Of a DNA stretch of 64,000 bases, positions 17,342-26,658 are shown piece by piece. How positions within the stretch are numbered: the first letter of the stretch is position 1; each line of letters begins with the position of its first letter. The notes beneath the pieces were generated by a model, which saw only the letters and a list, made by a program, of their open reading frames with translations, was not told where the DNA came from and ran no database searches. The stretch is from JACQAP01 sp035275265 (lineage in GTDB: Bacteria; Pseudomonadota; Gammaproteobacteria; Burkholderiales; JACQAP01): positions 1 through 64,000 of the forward strand of contig DATENC010000028.1 in assembly GCA_035275265.1 (NCBI GenBank), written 5' to 3'. The position numbers were made by a program, and so were the translations under genes.

Positions 17342-19165
17342 TCAGGGCATGAATTTCTTGATGACCTTCTGCAGCTCTTCGTTGCCGGGGTTGTCACGCA
17401 GCGAGTCGCGCCAGACTTTCTCGGCCTCGCCCTTCTTGCCTTTCGCCCATAGCACTTCGCCCAGGTGCGCGGCGATCTCTGGATCGGGACGTTGGTCGAA
17501 TGCACGCTGCAGGTATTGCAGTCCTTCGGCATGATTGCCGAGACGATATTCCACCCATCCCATGCTATCGAGAATGAACGGATCCTCGGGCGAAAGCTTA
17601 AGCGCCTTCTCGATGTAGTCGCGTGCCTCGGCGAGACGATCGGTGCGGTCGGCCAAGGTGTACCCCAACGCGTTGTAGGCCTGCGCGTGATCCGGCTTGA
17701 GCGCGATCAACCGTCGCAGGCTGGTCTCCGCCACGTCGAGGCGATCGAGTTTCTCTGCCGCCAGCGCGATGTCGTAGAGCAGGTCCGGATTGTCCACATG
17801 GGCATCGAGTGCAGTTTTGAGGATGTCGAACGATTCTTTGTAGGCTTTCGCCTCGCGCATCAGTTGCGCCTCGGCCTGCACGATCTGCACGCGCTGTGCT
17901 TCATTCTGCGGTTGCAGGCTCTGCAGATGGGCACGTGCTTCGGTCACGCGGCCCTGACGCGCCAGCATGAACGCGTAGCGCGCGTGCGCCATCACATACT
18001 GCTCTCCGCCTTCGACCGCGAGGTACCATCGAGACGCCTCGTCGAAGCGCTTGCGCTCCTCATTGACCTGCCCGAGGTGAAAGCGCACGGTGTCCGGGTC
18101 CTTGTAATTCAGTTCCAGCACCCGCTTCAACTGCGTTTCCGCCGCATCCAGGTCGTTGATCTGAACCGAAAGTAGCGCCACCGTCACCGCAATGTCGGGG
18201 TTCTGCGGATTGTCGTCGAGCAGTCGCTGGAACTGGGCGCGCGCCTCGGGGAAATTTTTTTCGCCGATCAGTTGACGGGCGTAGTTCAGGCGCACTTCCT
18301 GCGCCTTGGGGTTGGCATCCAGGAAACCCTTCATGTAGTCGAGCGACTTGGCACGCGACTCACTGGTAAGCGCCTGCGCCTGGAACAGCGCCGCTGCCTC
18401 CCAGTCCGGCCGGATCCGCAACGCTTCGCGGATTTCCGCCAACGCCGCGTCATATTTATTAGCCGCCAGAGCCGCCTGCGCTACCGCAAGGTGTGCCTCG
18501 GGCAACTGCCGGTAAGGCTTGACAAGATCCTTCACCAGTGTCAACACGGCGTTCTTGTCGGGATGTTTGGCGAGTAGTGCGTGCAACTGCAGCAGAGACG
18601 CGCCGGCGTTGGCGCCCTCGGCCGCAAGCATCTCCTGCAGCAGCGGTTTCGCGGCGTGCAGGTTGTTGGTGGTGACGAACAATGTCACCAGCGTATGCCG
18701 CGCAGCGGTCGAGCCCTTCTCCGAGGCTAACCAGATCTTGGCAGCTTCCACCGCCATCTCGGTCTGCCGTCCGTACAGGGCTAGTTCGGTGGCTCGCCGG
18801 GCTACGCGCGGGTCGCGAGTGGACCTGGCCATCTCGAGATAGGCTTGCGCCGCAACTTGATAGCTGCCGCGCTGGCCCGCGATTTCGCCCAGCAGAAACT
18901 TGTAGAGCAGATCCATATCCAAATCACGGCCCGGGAGATCGGATGCAGACAGCGATTGCGTGCCGAAGACGCGCCTGGCGCGTTCCTCAAAACTGTCCTC
19001 CGGATCTGCGGCCTGAGCCGACCAGTCCACCGACGCCTCGGCAGCAATGGCGCCGTCCCCGGCAAAAGCCGGCGAGCCGGCGCGCGCTCCGGGCTGGGCG
19101 CAAGCGCCCAGCGTCAGGCAGGACACGGTTAGCAACGAGGTGATACAGGAGAGCAATGACGGCAT
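17342..19165 (-). CDS. Large TPR-repeat lipoprotein
   Basis: A 607-residue protein made of about fifteen tetratricopeptide repeats, preceded by a hydrophobic signal ending in LTLGAC, which fits a lipobox. TPR units such as DHAQAYNALGYTLADRT and DPFILDSMGWVEYRLGNHAEG are well conserved. The family usually sits upstream of lolB in betaproteobacteria and is presumed to scaffold envelope complexes; the actual partner is unknown. The frame is open 19 codons further upstream, but the ATG at 19165 sits directly before the signal peptide. Confidence 0.88.
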   Translation of the reverse strand: MPSLLSCITSLLTVSCLTLGACAQPGARAGSPAFAGDGAIAAEASVDWSAQAADPEDSFEERARRVFGTQSLSASDLPGRDLDMDLLYKFLLGEIAGQRGSYQVAAQAYLEMARSTRDPRVARRATELALYGRQTEMAVEAAKIWLASEKGSTAARHTLVTLFVTTNNLHAAKPLLQEMLAAEGANAGASLLQLHALLAKHPDKNAVLTLVKDLVKPYRQLPEAHLAVAQAALAANKYDAALAEIREALRIRPDWEAAALFQAQALTSESRAKSLDYMKGFLDANPKAQEVRLNYARQLIGEKNFPEARAQFQRLLDDNPQNPDIAVTVALLSVQINDLDAAETQLKRVLELNYKDPDTVRFHLGQVNEERKRFDEASRWYLAVEGGEQYVMAHARYAFMLARQGRVTEARAHLQSLQPQNEAQRVQIVQAEAQLMREAKAYKESFDILKTALDAHVDNPDLLYDIALAAEKLDRLDVAETSLRRLIALKPDHAQAYNALGYTLADRTDRLAEARDYIEKALKLSPEDPFILDSMGWVEYRLGNHAEGLQYLQRAFDQRPDPEIAAHLGEVLWAKGKKGEAEKVWRDSLRDNPGNEELQKVIKKFMP

Positions 19166-19406
19166 GAATTGTTTGGGGCCGTGAGATGGGACAACCGCGC
19201 GTAACGGGACGTTAGATGGCATGAACGCGCGCGAAGTTCTTCAACCCGGAACACAGTTTAGGTATATTTGGCGGCCATCACAAGTAACCCCAACGCATCC
19301 GCCGGTCACCGTCGCGGCGTTGTCGCCCGGATTCCGAAGGGTGACAACAAGAGGGGTTGCAACAGCAACGGTACAAATTTCCACAATTTCCAGACAAGGC
19401 GAGGGC

Positions 19407-20372
19407 ATGAGCACCATGGCAAGCTCTGAATTGACCGTTTCCGCGCAGGCACTGACGCGCACATACGGCGCCCATCGCGCAGTGCGCGACGTGTCGCTGG
19501 AACTCAGGCGCGGCGAAGTGCTAGGCCTGCTCGGGCCCAACGGCGCCGGCAAGACCACCACCATGCAGATGCTCACCGGCAATCTCGCGCCGAGCAGCGG
19601 CAAAGTGCACATCTGCGGCATTGATCTGATCGACATGCCTACCCAGGCGAAATCGCGCATCGGCTATCTGCCTGAAGTACCGCCGCTGTACCGGGAACTC
19701 AAGGTAGATGAGTACCTGCGCCTCGCAGGGCGCTTGCACAAACTCAAGAAAAGCGCGCTGCAGCCGGCGGTGGAACGCGCTAAGGATCGTTGTGGGCTCG
19801 TGGAAACGGGCAAGCGCTTGATCGGCTCGTTGTCGAAGGGATATCAGCAACGTGTGGGCATCGCCCAAGCGATCATCCACGATCCAGACGTGATCATCCT
19901 CGACGAACCGACTATCGGCCTCGATCCCAACCAGATTCGCGAGATCCGCGCACTGATACGTGACCTCGGGCACGATCACAGCGTGATCCTGTCCACCCAC
20001 ATCCTGCCCGAAGTGGAAGCGGTATGCGACCGGGTGCAGATCCTGCACCGTGGTGAAGTCGTGTTCTACGACAGCATCGCCGGACTCAAACAGTTCCGCG
20101 GCGGCCAGGCCCTGCAAATCGGTCTGCGCAATCCGCCGCAGATTGCAGAGATTGTCAGCGCGGCCGCCGATGCCGAAGTCGACGCCGTCAATGCCAACCT
20201 GTTTCGCGTGCGCCCGCGCGGCGGCATCGATCCCACCGGCACCCTGGTGCGGGCCGCCGTTGAGCGCAATTGGGGGTTATATCTGTTGCAACCGGCGCTG
20301 GCTAGCCTGGAGGAAGTGTTCGCCCATTTGACTCAGCGCGAGGAAGATCAAAGTGAAAGGAACTCCGCATGA
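19407..20372 (+). CDS. ABC transporter ATP-binding protein, GldA-like
   Basis: ATPase of an ABC-2-type exporter. Walker A GPNGAGKTTTMQML is near residue 44, the signature is SLSKGYQQRVGIAQA, Walker B VIILDEPTIGLDPNQ, and the switch His follows in ILSTHILPEV. The C-terminal extension fits gliding-type GldA subunits. The frame is open 62 codons further upstream, but the ATG at 19407 has a good ribosome binding site (AAGGCGAGGG) and family length of 321. It overlaps the permease gene by 4 bases. Confidence 0.92.
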   Translation: MSTMASSELTVSAQALTRTYGAHRAVRDVSLELRRGEVLGLLGPNGAGKTTTMQMLTGNLAPSSGKVHICGIDLIDMPTQAKSRIGYLPEVPPLYRELKVDEYLRLAGRLHKLKKSALQPAVERAKDRCGLVETGKRLIGSLSKGYQQRVGIAQAIIHDPDVIILDEPTIGLDPNQIREIRALIRDLGHDHSVILSTHILPEVEAVCDRVQILHRGEVVFYDSIAGLKQFRGGQALQIGLRNPPQIAEIVSAAADAEVDAVNANLFRVRPRGGIDPTGTLVRAAVERNWGLYLLQPALASLEEVFAHLTQREEDQSERNSA

Positions 20373-21112
20373 TCTGGACCATCGTCACCAAGGAACTGAG
20401 AACGCTGTTCGCCTCGCCGCTGGCGTGGGTGGTGCTGGCGTTCCTGCAGATCATCCTGGCGTGGATCTTTCTGACCCGGGTGGACTACTTCCTCACCATT
20501 CAGGCGCAGCTCTCACGCATGCCCAATGCACCCGGGCTCACTGAAATCGTGGCGGTGCCGATGTTCGGCATAGCTTCGATCGTGTTGCTGATGTCGGTGC
20601 CGCTGTTGACCATGCGGCTGGTGGCCGAAGAGCGGCGCAATCAGACCATGGCCATGCTCATGTCTGCGCCGATATCGATGACGCAAATCGTCCTGGGCAA
20701 ATTCCTCGCCACGCTGGCCTTCCTCGCGATCGTCGGTGGCCTGATCGTGTTGATGGGACTGTCGCTGCTGCTGGGGGGCAAACTGGACCTCGGACTGATC
20801 GCCACCAATTTGCTCGGCCTGCTGCTGCTGACCGGAAGCTTTGCCGCGATCGGCTTGTTCGTATCCTGCCTCACCACCCATCCGGTTGTGGCAGCCATAG
20901 GCACGCTGGCGGCGTTTCTGGTGCTATGGCTGGCGAACATCGCCGCTTCCGACCCGAACAGCCCGCTGCACCTGCTGTCGCTGCTGAAGCATTTCGAGAA
21001 CTTCATGAATGGTTCCATTGCTGTCACGGATCTCATCTACTTCGCACTGCTAACCGCAACCTTTCTGATTCTTTCGATCCGGCGTCTCGATGCCGATCGC
21101 CTGCGCGCATGA
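20369..21112 (+). CDS. ABC-2 type permease, GldF-like
   Basis: A 247-residue integral membrane protein with about six helices. TKELRTLFASPLAWVVL at the N-terminus and ERRNQTMAMLMSAPIS in the first cytoplasmic loop are typical of GldF/NosY-type permeases. It overlaps both neighbours by 4 bases (ATGA), so ATPase, permease and auxiliary protein are made together. Confidence 0.9.
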   Translation: MIWTIVTKELRTLFASPLAWVVLAFLQIILAWIFLTRVDYFLTIQAQLSRMPNAPGLTEIVAVPMFGIASIVLLMSVPLLTMRLVAEERRNQTMAMLMSAPISMTQIVLGKFLATLAFLAIVGGLIVLMGLSLLLGGKLDLGLIATNLLGLLLLTGSFAAIGLFVSCLTTHPVVAAIGTLAAFLVLWLANIAASDPNSPLHLLSLLKHFENFMNGSIAVTDLIYFALLTATFLILSIRRLDADRLRA

Positions 21113-22458
21113 AACTGAATCGCAAACTGAGACTGCAGTTGCTGCTCCAGAACGGCTTGTTCGTGGTGTTGTTGCTCGGAGTGGCAGCCGCCGTTGCCTG
21201 GGTTACGAGGGACGTCAAAATTCAATGGGATCTGACGCAAAGCCAACGCAACACCTTGTCCCAGGCTTCCGTCGAGGCGCTCCAGCAGATGGCCGGACAG
21301 ATTACCGTAACCGCCTACGCCACAGCGCAGGACGCCGAGGGCGACGTTCGCAAGACCGTACAGACTTTCCTGTCGCCGTATCAGCGCGCCAAGAGGGACT
21401 TCATGCTGGTGTTCGTCGATCCACGCGAGCAGCCGCAGAAAACGCAGGCGGCGGGGGTACGCGTGAACGGCGAGTTGGTGATCGAATACAACGGCCGGAA
21501 CGAACACCTCACCAACCTTTCGGAGATGGAACTCACCAATCTGCTGGTCAGGCTGGCGCGCTCATCAGAACGCCAAGTAATGTCTCTGGACGGACACGGC
21601 GAGCGCAAGCTCGATGGCCGCGCCAATCACGATCTTGGCGAATTCGGAAATCAGCTTTCCGCCAAAGGTTTCAAAATCGCAGCTTTGAACCTGGCGCAGG
21701 CACAGGATGTACCGGACAACCTTAGCGTCTTAATCATCGCCGGACCGCGCGTTGACCTGCTGCCCGGCGAAACCGGCAAGATCAGGCGCTGGATGGAGAA
21801 GGGCGGCAATTTGTTGTGGCTGATCGACAACGATTCGCTGCGTGGATTGCAGGTGCTCGCGGAGGAACTGGGGCTTAATCTGACTTGGGGCACGGTAGTG
21901 GACCCGCGTGCCGGCGGCCTGAATTTGCCGGCGACTTTCGCGTTGGCTTCGGGCTACGGTCCGCATCGAATTACCGAGAATTCCTCGATCACCAGCGTGT
22001 TTCCCTACGCGCGCCGTATCGCCGCGAAGGAGGGAACGAAGTGGCGTTTCCAGCCGCTGGTGGAAGCGGCTCAGAGCGGCTGGCTGGAGACCGGCGGCAT
22101 CAATGACAAAGTGGCATTCGATCGAGATCGTGACGTCCGTGGCCCTATCGTGGTCGCGGCCGCGCTTGAGCGCGACCTTGGAAACCGCAAGCAAAGAGTG
22201 GTGGTTACCGGTACCGGCCAGTTCCTTGCGAACCAGTACGTCGGGTTGCTTGGCAACCTCGATCTGGGCGTGAACATGGTGAACTGGCTGGCTGGGGACG
22301 AGTCGCTGATCACGGTTCAGCCGCGCACGCGTTCGGATCTTTCGCTGGAATTGTCGCGCGCGGGCCTGGCGCTTATCGGCATCGGATTCCTGGTGGTCTT
22401 GCCGCTTGTCTTTCTGGTCGCCGGCGGCGCGATCTGGTGGCGCCGCCGCAAGGCATGA
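21109..22458 (+). CDS. GldG-like auxiliary protein of the ABC exporter
   Basis: A 449-residue protein anchored by an N-terminal helix (about 12-33) and a C-terminal helix (about 420-443) ending in WWRRRKA. The large domain between them is of the GldG/ABC-auxiliary type (PF09822-like), with DLTQSQRNTLSQ, VFVDPREQPQKTQ and a GATase-like VLIIAGPRVDLLPGE segment. Most of it should be periplasmic. The ATG at 21109 overlaps the permease stop, and the longer upstream frame lies in permease coding sequence. Confidence 0.88.
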   Translation: MKLNRKLRLQLLLQNGLFVVLLLGVAAAVAWVTRDVKIQWDLTQSQRNTLSQASVEALQQMAGQITVTAYATAQDAEGDVRKTVQTFLSPYQRAKRDFMLVFVDPREQPQKTQAAGVRVNGELVIEYNGRNEHLTNLSEMELTNLLVRLARSSERQVMSLDGHGERKLDGRANHDLGEFGNQLSAKGFKIAALNLAQAQDVPDNLSVLIIAGPRVDLLPGETGKIRRWMEKGGNLLWLIDNDSLRGLQVLAEELGLNLTWGTVVDPRAGGLNLPATFALASGYGPHRITENSSITSVFPYARRIAAKEGTKWRFQPLVEAAQSGWLETGGINDKVAFDRDRDVRGPIVVAAALERDLGNRKQRVVVTGTGQFLANQYVGLLGNLDLGVNMVNWLAGDESLITVQPRTRSDLSLELSRAGLALIGIGFLVVLPLVFLVAGGAIWWRRRKA

Positions 22459-23309
22459 AATCCAAAGTCCTCGTGAACTTGGTGCTGGTCCTGTTGTTGA
22501 CGGGGCTGGTGCTTTACGCCTACTTCCGTCCCAAGGAACGACCCGATCCGGGAGTAAGGCTGACACAGCTCAAGCGCGAAGAGATCACGCGCATCACCGT
22601 GGAAGGCCGCGGCAGCCGGCCCATCCAGCTGCAAAAACGCGACGGCGTCTGGCGCATCAGCGCGCCGCTTCAAACCCGCGCCGATCCGATCCAGGTGGAT
22701 CGCCTGACCGACATTGTCACGGCCACCGCCAAACACAAATTGCCGCCCGGCGATCCCGGCGGCTACGAACTCGACCCGCCGCAACTAAAGCTTACCCTCA
22801 ATGACCAGGCTTTCGCCTTCGGCCGAATCAATGACGTCACCAACGAACAATACGTCGCGACCGGGGGACAGGTCTATCTGGTGGCGCCTTTTCACGGCTA
22901 CGGCATTCCCATCGAGATCACCAAGCTGGTGAGCCGCAAACTGCTTGACGATGCAGAAGTGCCGGTCGCATTCGACTTCGGCAGCTACCGTATCGTCAGG
23001 GATGACCGCGGAACCTGGACCATCGAAGGGGTGTATCCGGCGCCACGGGGAAAGCCGCCTTCGCAGGACGATTTCAACCGCTGGGCCGACGAGTGGCGTT
23101 TGACCTCGAGCCTCGGCGCCAAACCCAGCCGCACGCGCGGCAAGGACCGCCTGGTCGTGCAGTTCAAGGGTGGGAAGAAGGTCACCATGGAAATCGTGCA
23201 GACAAAGCCCGAATTCCTGCTGGTGCGCGACGACGAAAAAATGCAGTACCGCTTCGGCAGCGAAGTCGGCAAGCGCCTGCTCGACCCCCGCGTAGTCGCT
23301 GAGAAGTAA
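22455..23309 (+). CDS. DUF4340 protein of the Gld-like cluster
   Basis: A 284-residue protein with one N-terminal membrane anchor (VLVNLVLVLLLTGLVLYAYF) and a periplasmic domain of the DUF4340 type; no catalytic motif is visible. DUF4340 proteins usually sit directly after GldG-type genes, as here (4-base overlap), which suggests a role in the same exporter. mutM follows after 9 bases. Confidence 0.85.
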   Translation: MKSKVLVNLVLVLLLTGLVLYAYFRPKERPDPGVRLTQLKREEITRITVEGRGSRPIQLQKRDGVWRISAPLQTRADPIQVDRLTDIVTATAKHKLPPGDPGGYELDPPQLKLTLNDQAFAFGRINDVTNEQYVATGGQVYLVAPFHGYGIPIEITKLVSRKLLDDAEVPVAFDFGSYRIVRDDRGTWTIEGVYPAPRGKPPSQDDFNRWADEWRLTSSLGAKPSRTRGKDRLVVQFKGGKKVTMEIVQTKPEFLLVRDDEKMQYRFGSEVGKRLLDPRVVAEK

Positions 23310-23318
23310 ACGCGAGAC

Positions 23319-24134
23319 GTGCCCGAATTGCCCGAGGTAGAGATCACCCGTCGCGGACTGGTCCCGTACCTGGTCGGAAGGTGCGTGGAGACGGTGCTTG
23401 TGCGCAACCGCAAGCTGCGCTGGCCAATTGCGCGCAATCTCCGCGTGCACATCAGCGGTTGCATCGTGCGTACTGTGGAGCGCCGCGCCAAGTATCTGTT
23501 GATCGGCTGCAGTACCGGCTGGCTGATCGTGCACCTGGGAATGTCGGGCAGCCTGCGGGTGCTGCCGCGCGCGACCCCGGCCGGGAAGCACGATCATTTT
23601 GACCTGGTGCTCGACTCGGGGATGATCGTGCGGCTCACGGATCCGCGCCGCTTCGGTGCGGTGTTGTGGGCCGCACGGGATCCGCACGCCCACCCCTTGC
23701 TGGCTGATCTCGCGCCGGAACCCCTCGGCACGGAGTTCGATGCTGCCTGGCTGCACGCCCGCACCCGCGGCCGCAGTGCGGCAATCAAGACTGTACTCAT
23801 GGATAGCCATACCGTCGTAGGCGTGGGCAACATATACGCCACCGAGTCGTTGTTCCGCGCCGGTATCAATCCGAAAACAGCAGCTGGCAAAGTTTCTCTT
23901 GAACGCTGTGATCGCCTGGTGTACGCAATAAGGGAAACGCTCAGCGCGGCCATCGACGCCGGTGGCAGCACGCTGCGCGACTTTGTCGACTCCGACGGCA
24001 ATCCCGGTTATTTCCAGCAGAATTACTATGCCTACGGCAGGGGCGGTCAGCCTTGTCGCGTGTGCGGTAAGGCTATCCGGGTTTTGCGCCAGGGCCAACG
24101 CGCGACCTTCTATTGCCCACAATGTCAGCACTAG
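23319..24134 (+). CDS. mutM: Formamidopyrimidine-DNA glycosylase (Fpg/MutM)
   Basis: Removes 8-oxoguanine and formamidopyrimidines from DNA and nicks the strand. Pro2 and Glu3 of PELPEVE form the catalytic N-terminus, and the start is GTG. The MSGSLRV lysine-loop region, LTDPRRFG, and a C-terminal zinc finger with four cysteines (CRVCGKAI and YCPQCQ) complete the protein at 271 residues. Confidence 0.96.
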   Translation: MPELPEVEITRRGLVPYLVGRCVETVLVRNRKLRWPIARNLRVHISGCIVRTVERRAKYLLIGCSTGWLIVHLGMSGSLRVLPRATPAGKHDHFDLVLDSGMIVRLTDPRRFGAVLWAARDPHAHPLLADLAPEPLGTEFDAAWLHARTRGRSAAIKTVLMDSHTVVGVGNIYATESLFRAGINPKTAAGKVSLERCDRLVYAIRETLSAAIDAGGSTLRDFVDSDGNPGYFQQNYYAYGRGGQPCRVCGKAIRVLRQGQRATFYCPQCQH

Positions 24135-24395
24135 CATCAATTGGGTTAGTTTAGCAATGACTTACTTTCCCTTGACGAGCTAGGAAAACATCCCGAGAAT
24201 CGCGCGGTACCGAAGTGCAAGGCCGGACCCAAAACGCCGGGTTGGAGGCTGTTTTCGCGCCACCAGCAACATTGCGCTAGGAATGGATCAGGTACGGTAA
24301 GTCGCCCGCCTGCCGGTGTTAATCCTAAGAACGACCCAACTGGCGACATCGCAGTTTCTTGGGGAAGAACCAAAATCTTTAAGAGGAAATCACAT

Positions 24396-26141
24396 ATGAA
24401 CAGCAATACGTCCCGCTTTGCGCACGCAGCGCTGGCGACAGTATTTTCGGCCGCACTATTTGGCGCCGGAAGTTCCCTCGCCGCAGATGTCGATGCCAAG
24501 CGCCTGGCTAACGCAGACAAGGAACCAGCCAACTGGATGAGCTATCACGGCTCGTACAAGTCCTGGCACTACAGCCCGCTCGACCAGATCACCAATAGAA
24601 ACGTCAGCAAACTTTCGGAGACTTGGTCGCATGTGGCTTCGCGCGCTAATCGCGGCCTGCAGGGCATGCCGCTAGCCATCGACGGCGTCCTCTATTACTC
24701 AAGCCCCTACAATCAGGTCTATGCGCTCGACGGCGCCTCCGGCAAGATCCTCTGGACCTACAAGCAGAAGCTCAATGAAGACTTGGTCGCCCGCCAGACC
24801 CACTCGCCTTACAACCGTGGTATTGGGGCCGCCTACGGCAACATCTACATGGGCACCCTGGACGGCAAGTTGGTCGCAATCGATGCCAAGAGCGGCAAGC
24901 TCAACTGGGAAACCAAGCTGGTCGATTCGGAGAAGCTGACCGTGGGCTTCACCGGCGCGCCGTTGGTAGTCAAGGACAAGGTGGTCATCGGCTCGCAAGG
25001 CGGGGAATGGCCGTACCGCGGCCCTATTTTCGGGGTCGACGCCAAGACCGGCAACAAGGTGTGGGAGTTTTTCACCGTGGGCGGCAACGAGGGCACCAAG
25101 TCCGACCGTCGCGACACCTGGGGTGGAGATTCGTGGAAGACCGGAGGAGGCGGCGGCTGGATGGCCGGCAGCTACGATCCCGACACTAACACCGTCTGGT
25201 GGGGCACCGGCAACCCGGCGCCGCTGTACGACTGGGCGGGTGACAAGTGGAAAACCGAGGGCCCGCGTCCCGGGGACAATCTCTATACCTCTTCGATCAT
25301 CCTGCTCAATCCTGATACGGGCGAGCTGAAAAATTTCTTCCAGGTCATGCCACACGATGCCTGGGATTATGATCCGGCTTCCGGCGAACTGATGATGATC
25401 GACCAGGGTGGCAAGAAATACGTCGTTCACCCCAGCAAGAACGGCTTTGTCTACGTCTTCGACCGTGCCGGCAAGGTGCAGAACGTTTATCCGGGAGTGG
25501 ACAACATCAACTTCGTCAAGGGCGTCAATCCCAGGACCGGCGAGCTGATCGGCCGTCGCGATCTGGCCGAGGGCAAGCACGAAAACCTGTGCCCGGCCAT
25601 CGCCGGCGGCTACAGCTGGAACGCCGGCAGCTACAGCCCGAAGACCGGCCTGATGTACAAGGTTGGCTACGAGTGGTGTATCGACCTGGAAGTGGTGCGC
25701 ACGGAACCGATTACCGAGCCGTTCGTGCAACTGAACATCGGCGCCAATTTCACCTTCGTGGCACCGAAGGGTGACAAGATGCGCGGCCACATCCGTGGAC
25801 GCGATCCGGTCACCGGCAAAGTCAAGTTCGAGATCCCCTACCCTAGCGCCATTCCGCATGCCGGTTTGCTCACCACTGGCGGCAACGTGCTGTTTGTGCC
25901 GGAGGCCGATGGGACCCTGGTTGCGTACGATGCCTCCAACGGCAAGAAGCTATGGAGCCATAACAACGGCCAGGGCCACAACGGCGGGATCATTTCCTAC
26001 ATGGCCAAGGGCAAGCAGTACGTGGCAGTGATGACCGGCTGGGGCAGTCTGGTCGGCGACGGCTACGGCGACCTTTGGGGTGAACCGTACAAGAGCATGC
26101 CCAAGGATTCCGGGGTGCTGAAAGTTTTTGCTCTGCAATAG
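24396..26141 (+). CDS. PQQ-dependent methanol/ethanol-family dehydrogenase, lanthanide-type signature
   Basis: Periplasmic quinoprotein that oxidises alcohols and passes electrons to cytochrome c. After a signal peptide (cleavage near Ala30) come the eight-bladed propeller repeats. By comparison with MxaF/XoxF, Glu204, Asn273 and catalytic Asp324 form the metal site. Asp326, two residues later (WDYD), is the extra ligand found in lanthanide enzymes and replaced by Ala or Ser in calcium enzymes. The usual adjacent cysteine pair is absent (Thr135-His136 at that place), while a second pair (NLCPA and EWCID) is kept. An AGAGGA ribosome binding site precedes the ATG. A terminator follows, then cytochrome c and XoxJ-like genes. 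Confidence 0.92.
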   Translation: MNSNTSRFAHAALATVFSAALFGAGSSLAADVDAKRLANADKEPANWMSYHGSYKSWHYSPLDQITNRNVSKLSETWSHVASRANRGLQGMPLAIDGVLYYSSPYNQVYALDGASGKILWTYKQKLNEDLVARQTHSPYNRGIGAAYGNIYMGTLDGKLVAIDAKSGKLNWETKLVDSEKLTVGFTGAPLVVKDKVVIGSQGGEWPYRGPIFGVDAKTGNKVWEFFTVGGNEGTKSDRRDTWGGDSWKTGGGGGWMAGSYDPDTNTVWWGTGNPAPLYDWAGDKWKTEGPRPGDNLYTSSIILLNPDTGELKNFFQVMPHDAWDYDPASGELMMIDQGGKKYVVHPSKNGFVYVFDRAGKVQNVYPGVDNINFVKGVNPRTGELIGRRDLAEGKHENLCPAIAGGYSWNAGSYSPKTGLMYKVGYEWCIDLEVVRTEPITEPFVQLNIGANFTFVAPKGDKMRGHIRGRDPVTGKVKFEIPYPSAIPHAGLLTTGGNVLFVPEADGTLVAYDASNGKKLWSHNNGQGHNGGIISYMAKGKQYVAVMTGWGSLVGDGYGDLWGEPYKSMPKDSGVLKVFALQ

Positions 26142-26179
26142 TTGGAACTGCATCCGGCTATCGTTGCCGAATGAAACAT

Positions 26180-26209
26180 GGGCGGGGATTTTCGTCCCCG
26201 CCCTTTTTT
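26180..26209 (+). terminator. Terminator or attenuator between the dehydrogenase and cytochrome c genes
   Basis: GGGCGGGGA and TCCCCGCCC form a nine-base stem with a six-base loop, followed directly by six T residues. It lies 38 bases after the dehydrogenase stop and about 100 bases before the cytochrome start. Confidence 0.85.
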
Positions 26210-26307
26210 ATTGTTGTCGTCGGATTGGCCGCCCGATCGTTAGTTGCCGCAAGGCTATTAGGTGTGCGGCCGAGACCGGTTGGTTTAGCAACAGGACGGA
26301 ATATTCT

Positions 26308-26658
26308 GTGAACAATAAAATCTACGGATTTCGCATCGGTGCGGTCGCCGGCTTTTTGCTCGCGGCCGGAATGTCGGGGATCGCTCCCGCCGGCGCGCAG
26401 GAGGCCAAGCCTTTCGACGTGAAGGGTACGTTCCGAAACATCTGCGGCTTTTGCCACGAGGACTACGGGCGCAAGGCCGGCAAAGGGCCACAACTGATGA
26501 ACTCCGAGCGCACTGATCGGGAACTCTTCAACCGCATCAAGAAGGGCTTGCCCGGTCGCATGGCCGGATTCGGCAGTGCCTTCAATGACGAGCAGATCGG
26601 CAAGATCGTCACGTTCATCCGCAACCTCAAACCCGGCGTAGAACCGCAAAACCCATGA
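26308..26658 (+). CDS. Periplasmic c-type cytochrome, probable electron acceptor of the PQQ dehydrogenase
   Basis: A 116-residue protein with a signal peptide (cleavage near GAQ-EA) and one heme-binding motif, CGFCH. A Met in the segment GRMAGFGSAF is a plausible sixth ligand. Size and position match XoxG/PedF-type cytochromes, which take electrons from PQQ alcohol dehydrogenases. The start is GTG at 26308 behind AGGACGGA; the longer upstream frame crosses the terminator and is rejected. It overlaps the next gene by 4 bases. Confidence 0.85.
   Translation: MNNKIYGFRIGAVAGFLLAAGMSGIAPAGAQEAKPFDVKGTFRNICGFCHEDYGRKAGKGPQLMNSERTDRELFNRIKKGLPGRMAGFGSAFNDEQIGKIVTFIRNLKPGVEPQNP

Noticed and set aside
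22785..24140. 450-codon minus-strand frame opposite the DUF4340 gene and mutM
   Set aside because: It spans two well-identified plus-strand genes, has no family motif and follows from high third-position GC.
24135..24395. Possible promoter (TTGACG at 24172, GAGAAT at 24195) before the PQQ dehydrogenase
   Set aside because: The -10 hexamer is too far from consensus to claim.
24699..25859. 386-codon minus-strand frame opposite the PQQ dehydrogenase
   Set aside because: Antisense shadow; the plus-strand protein has complete family motifs across the same region.
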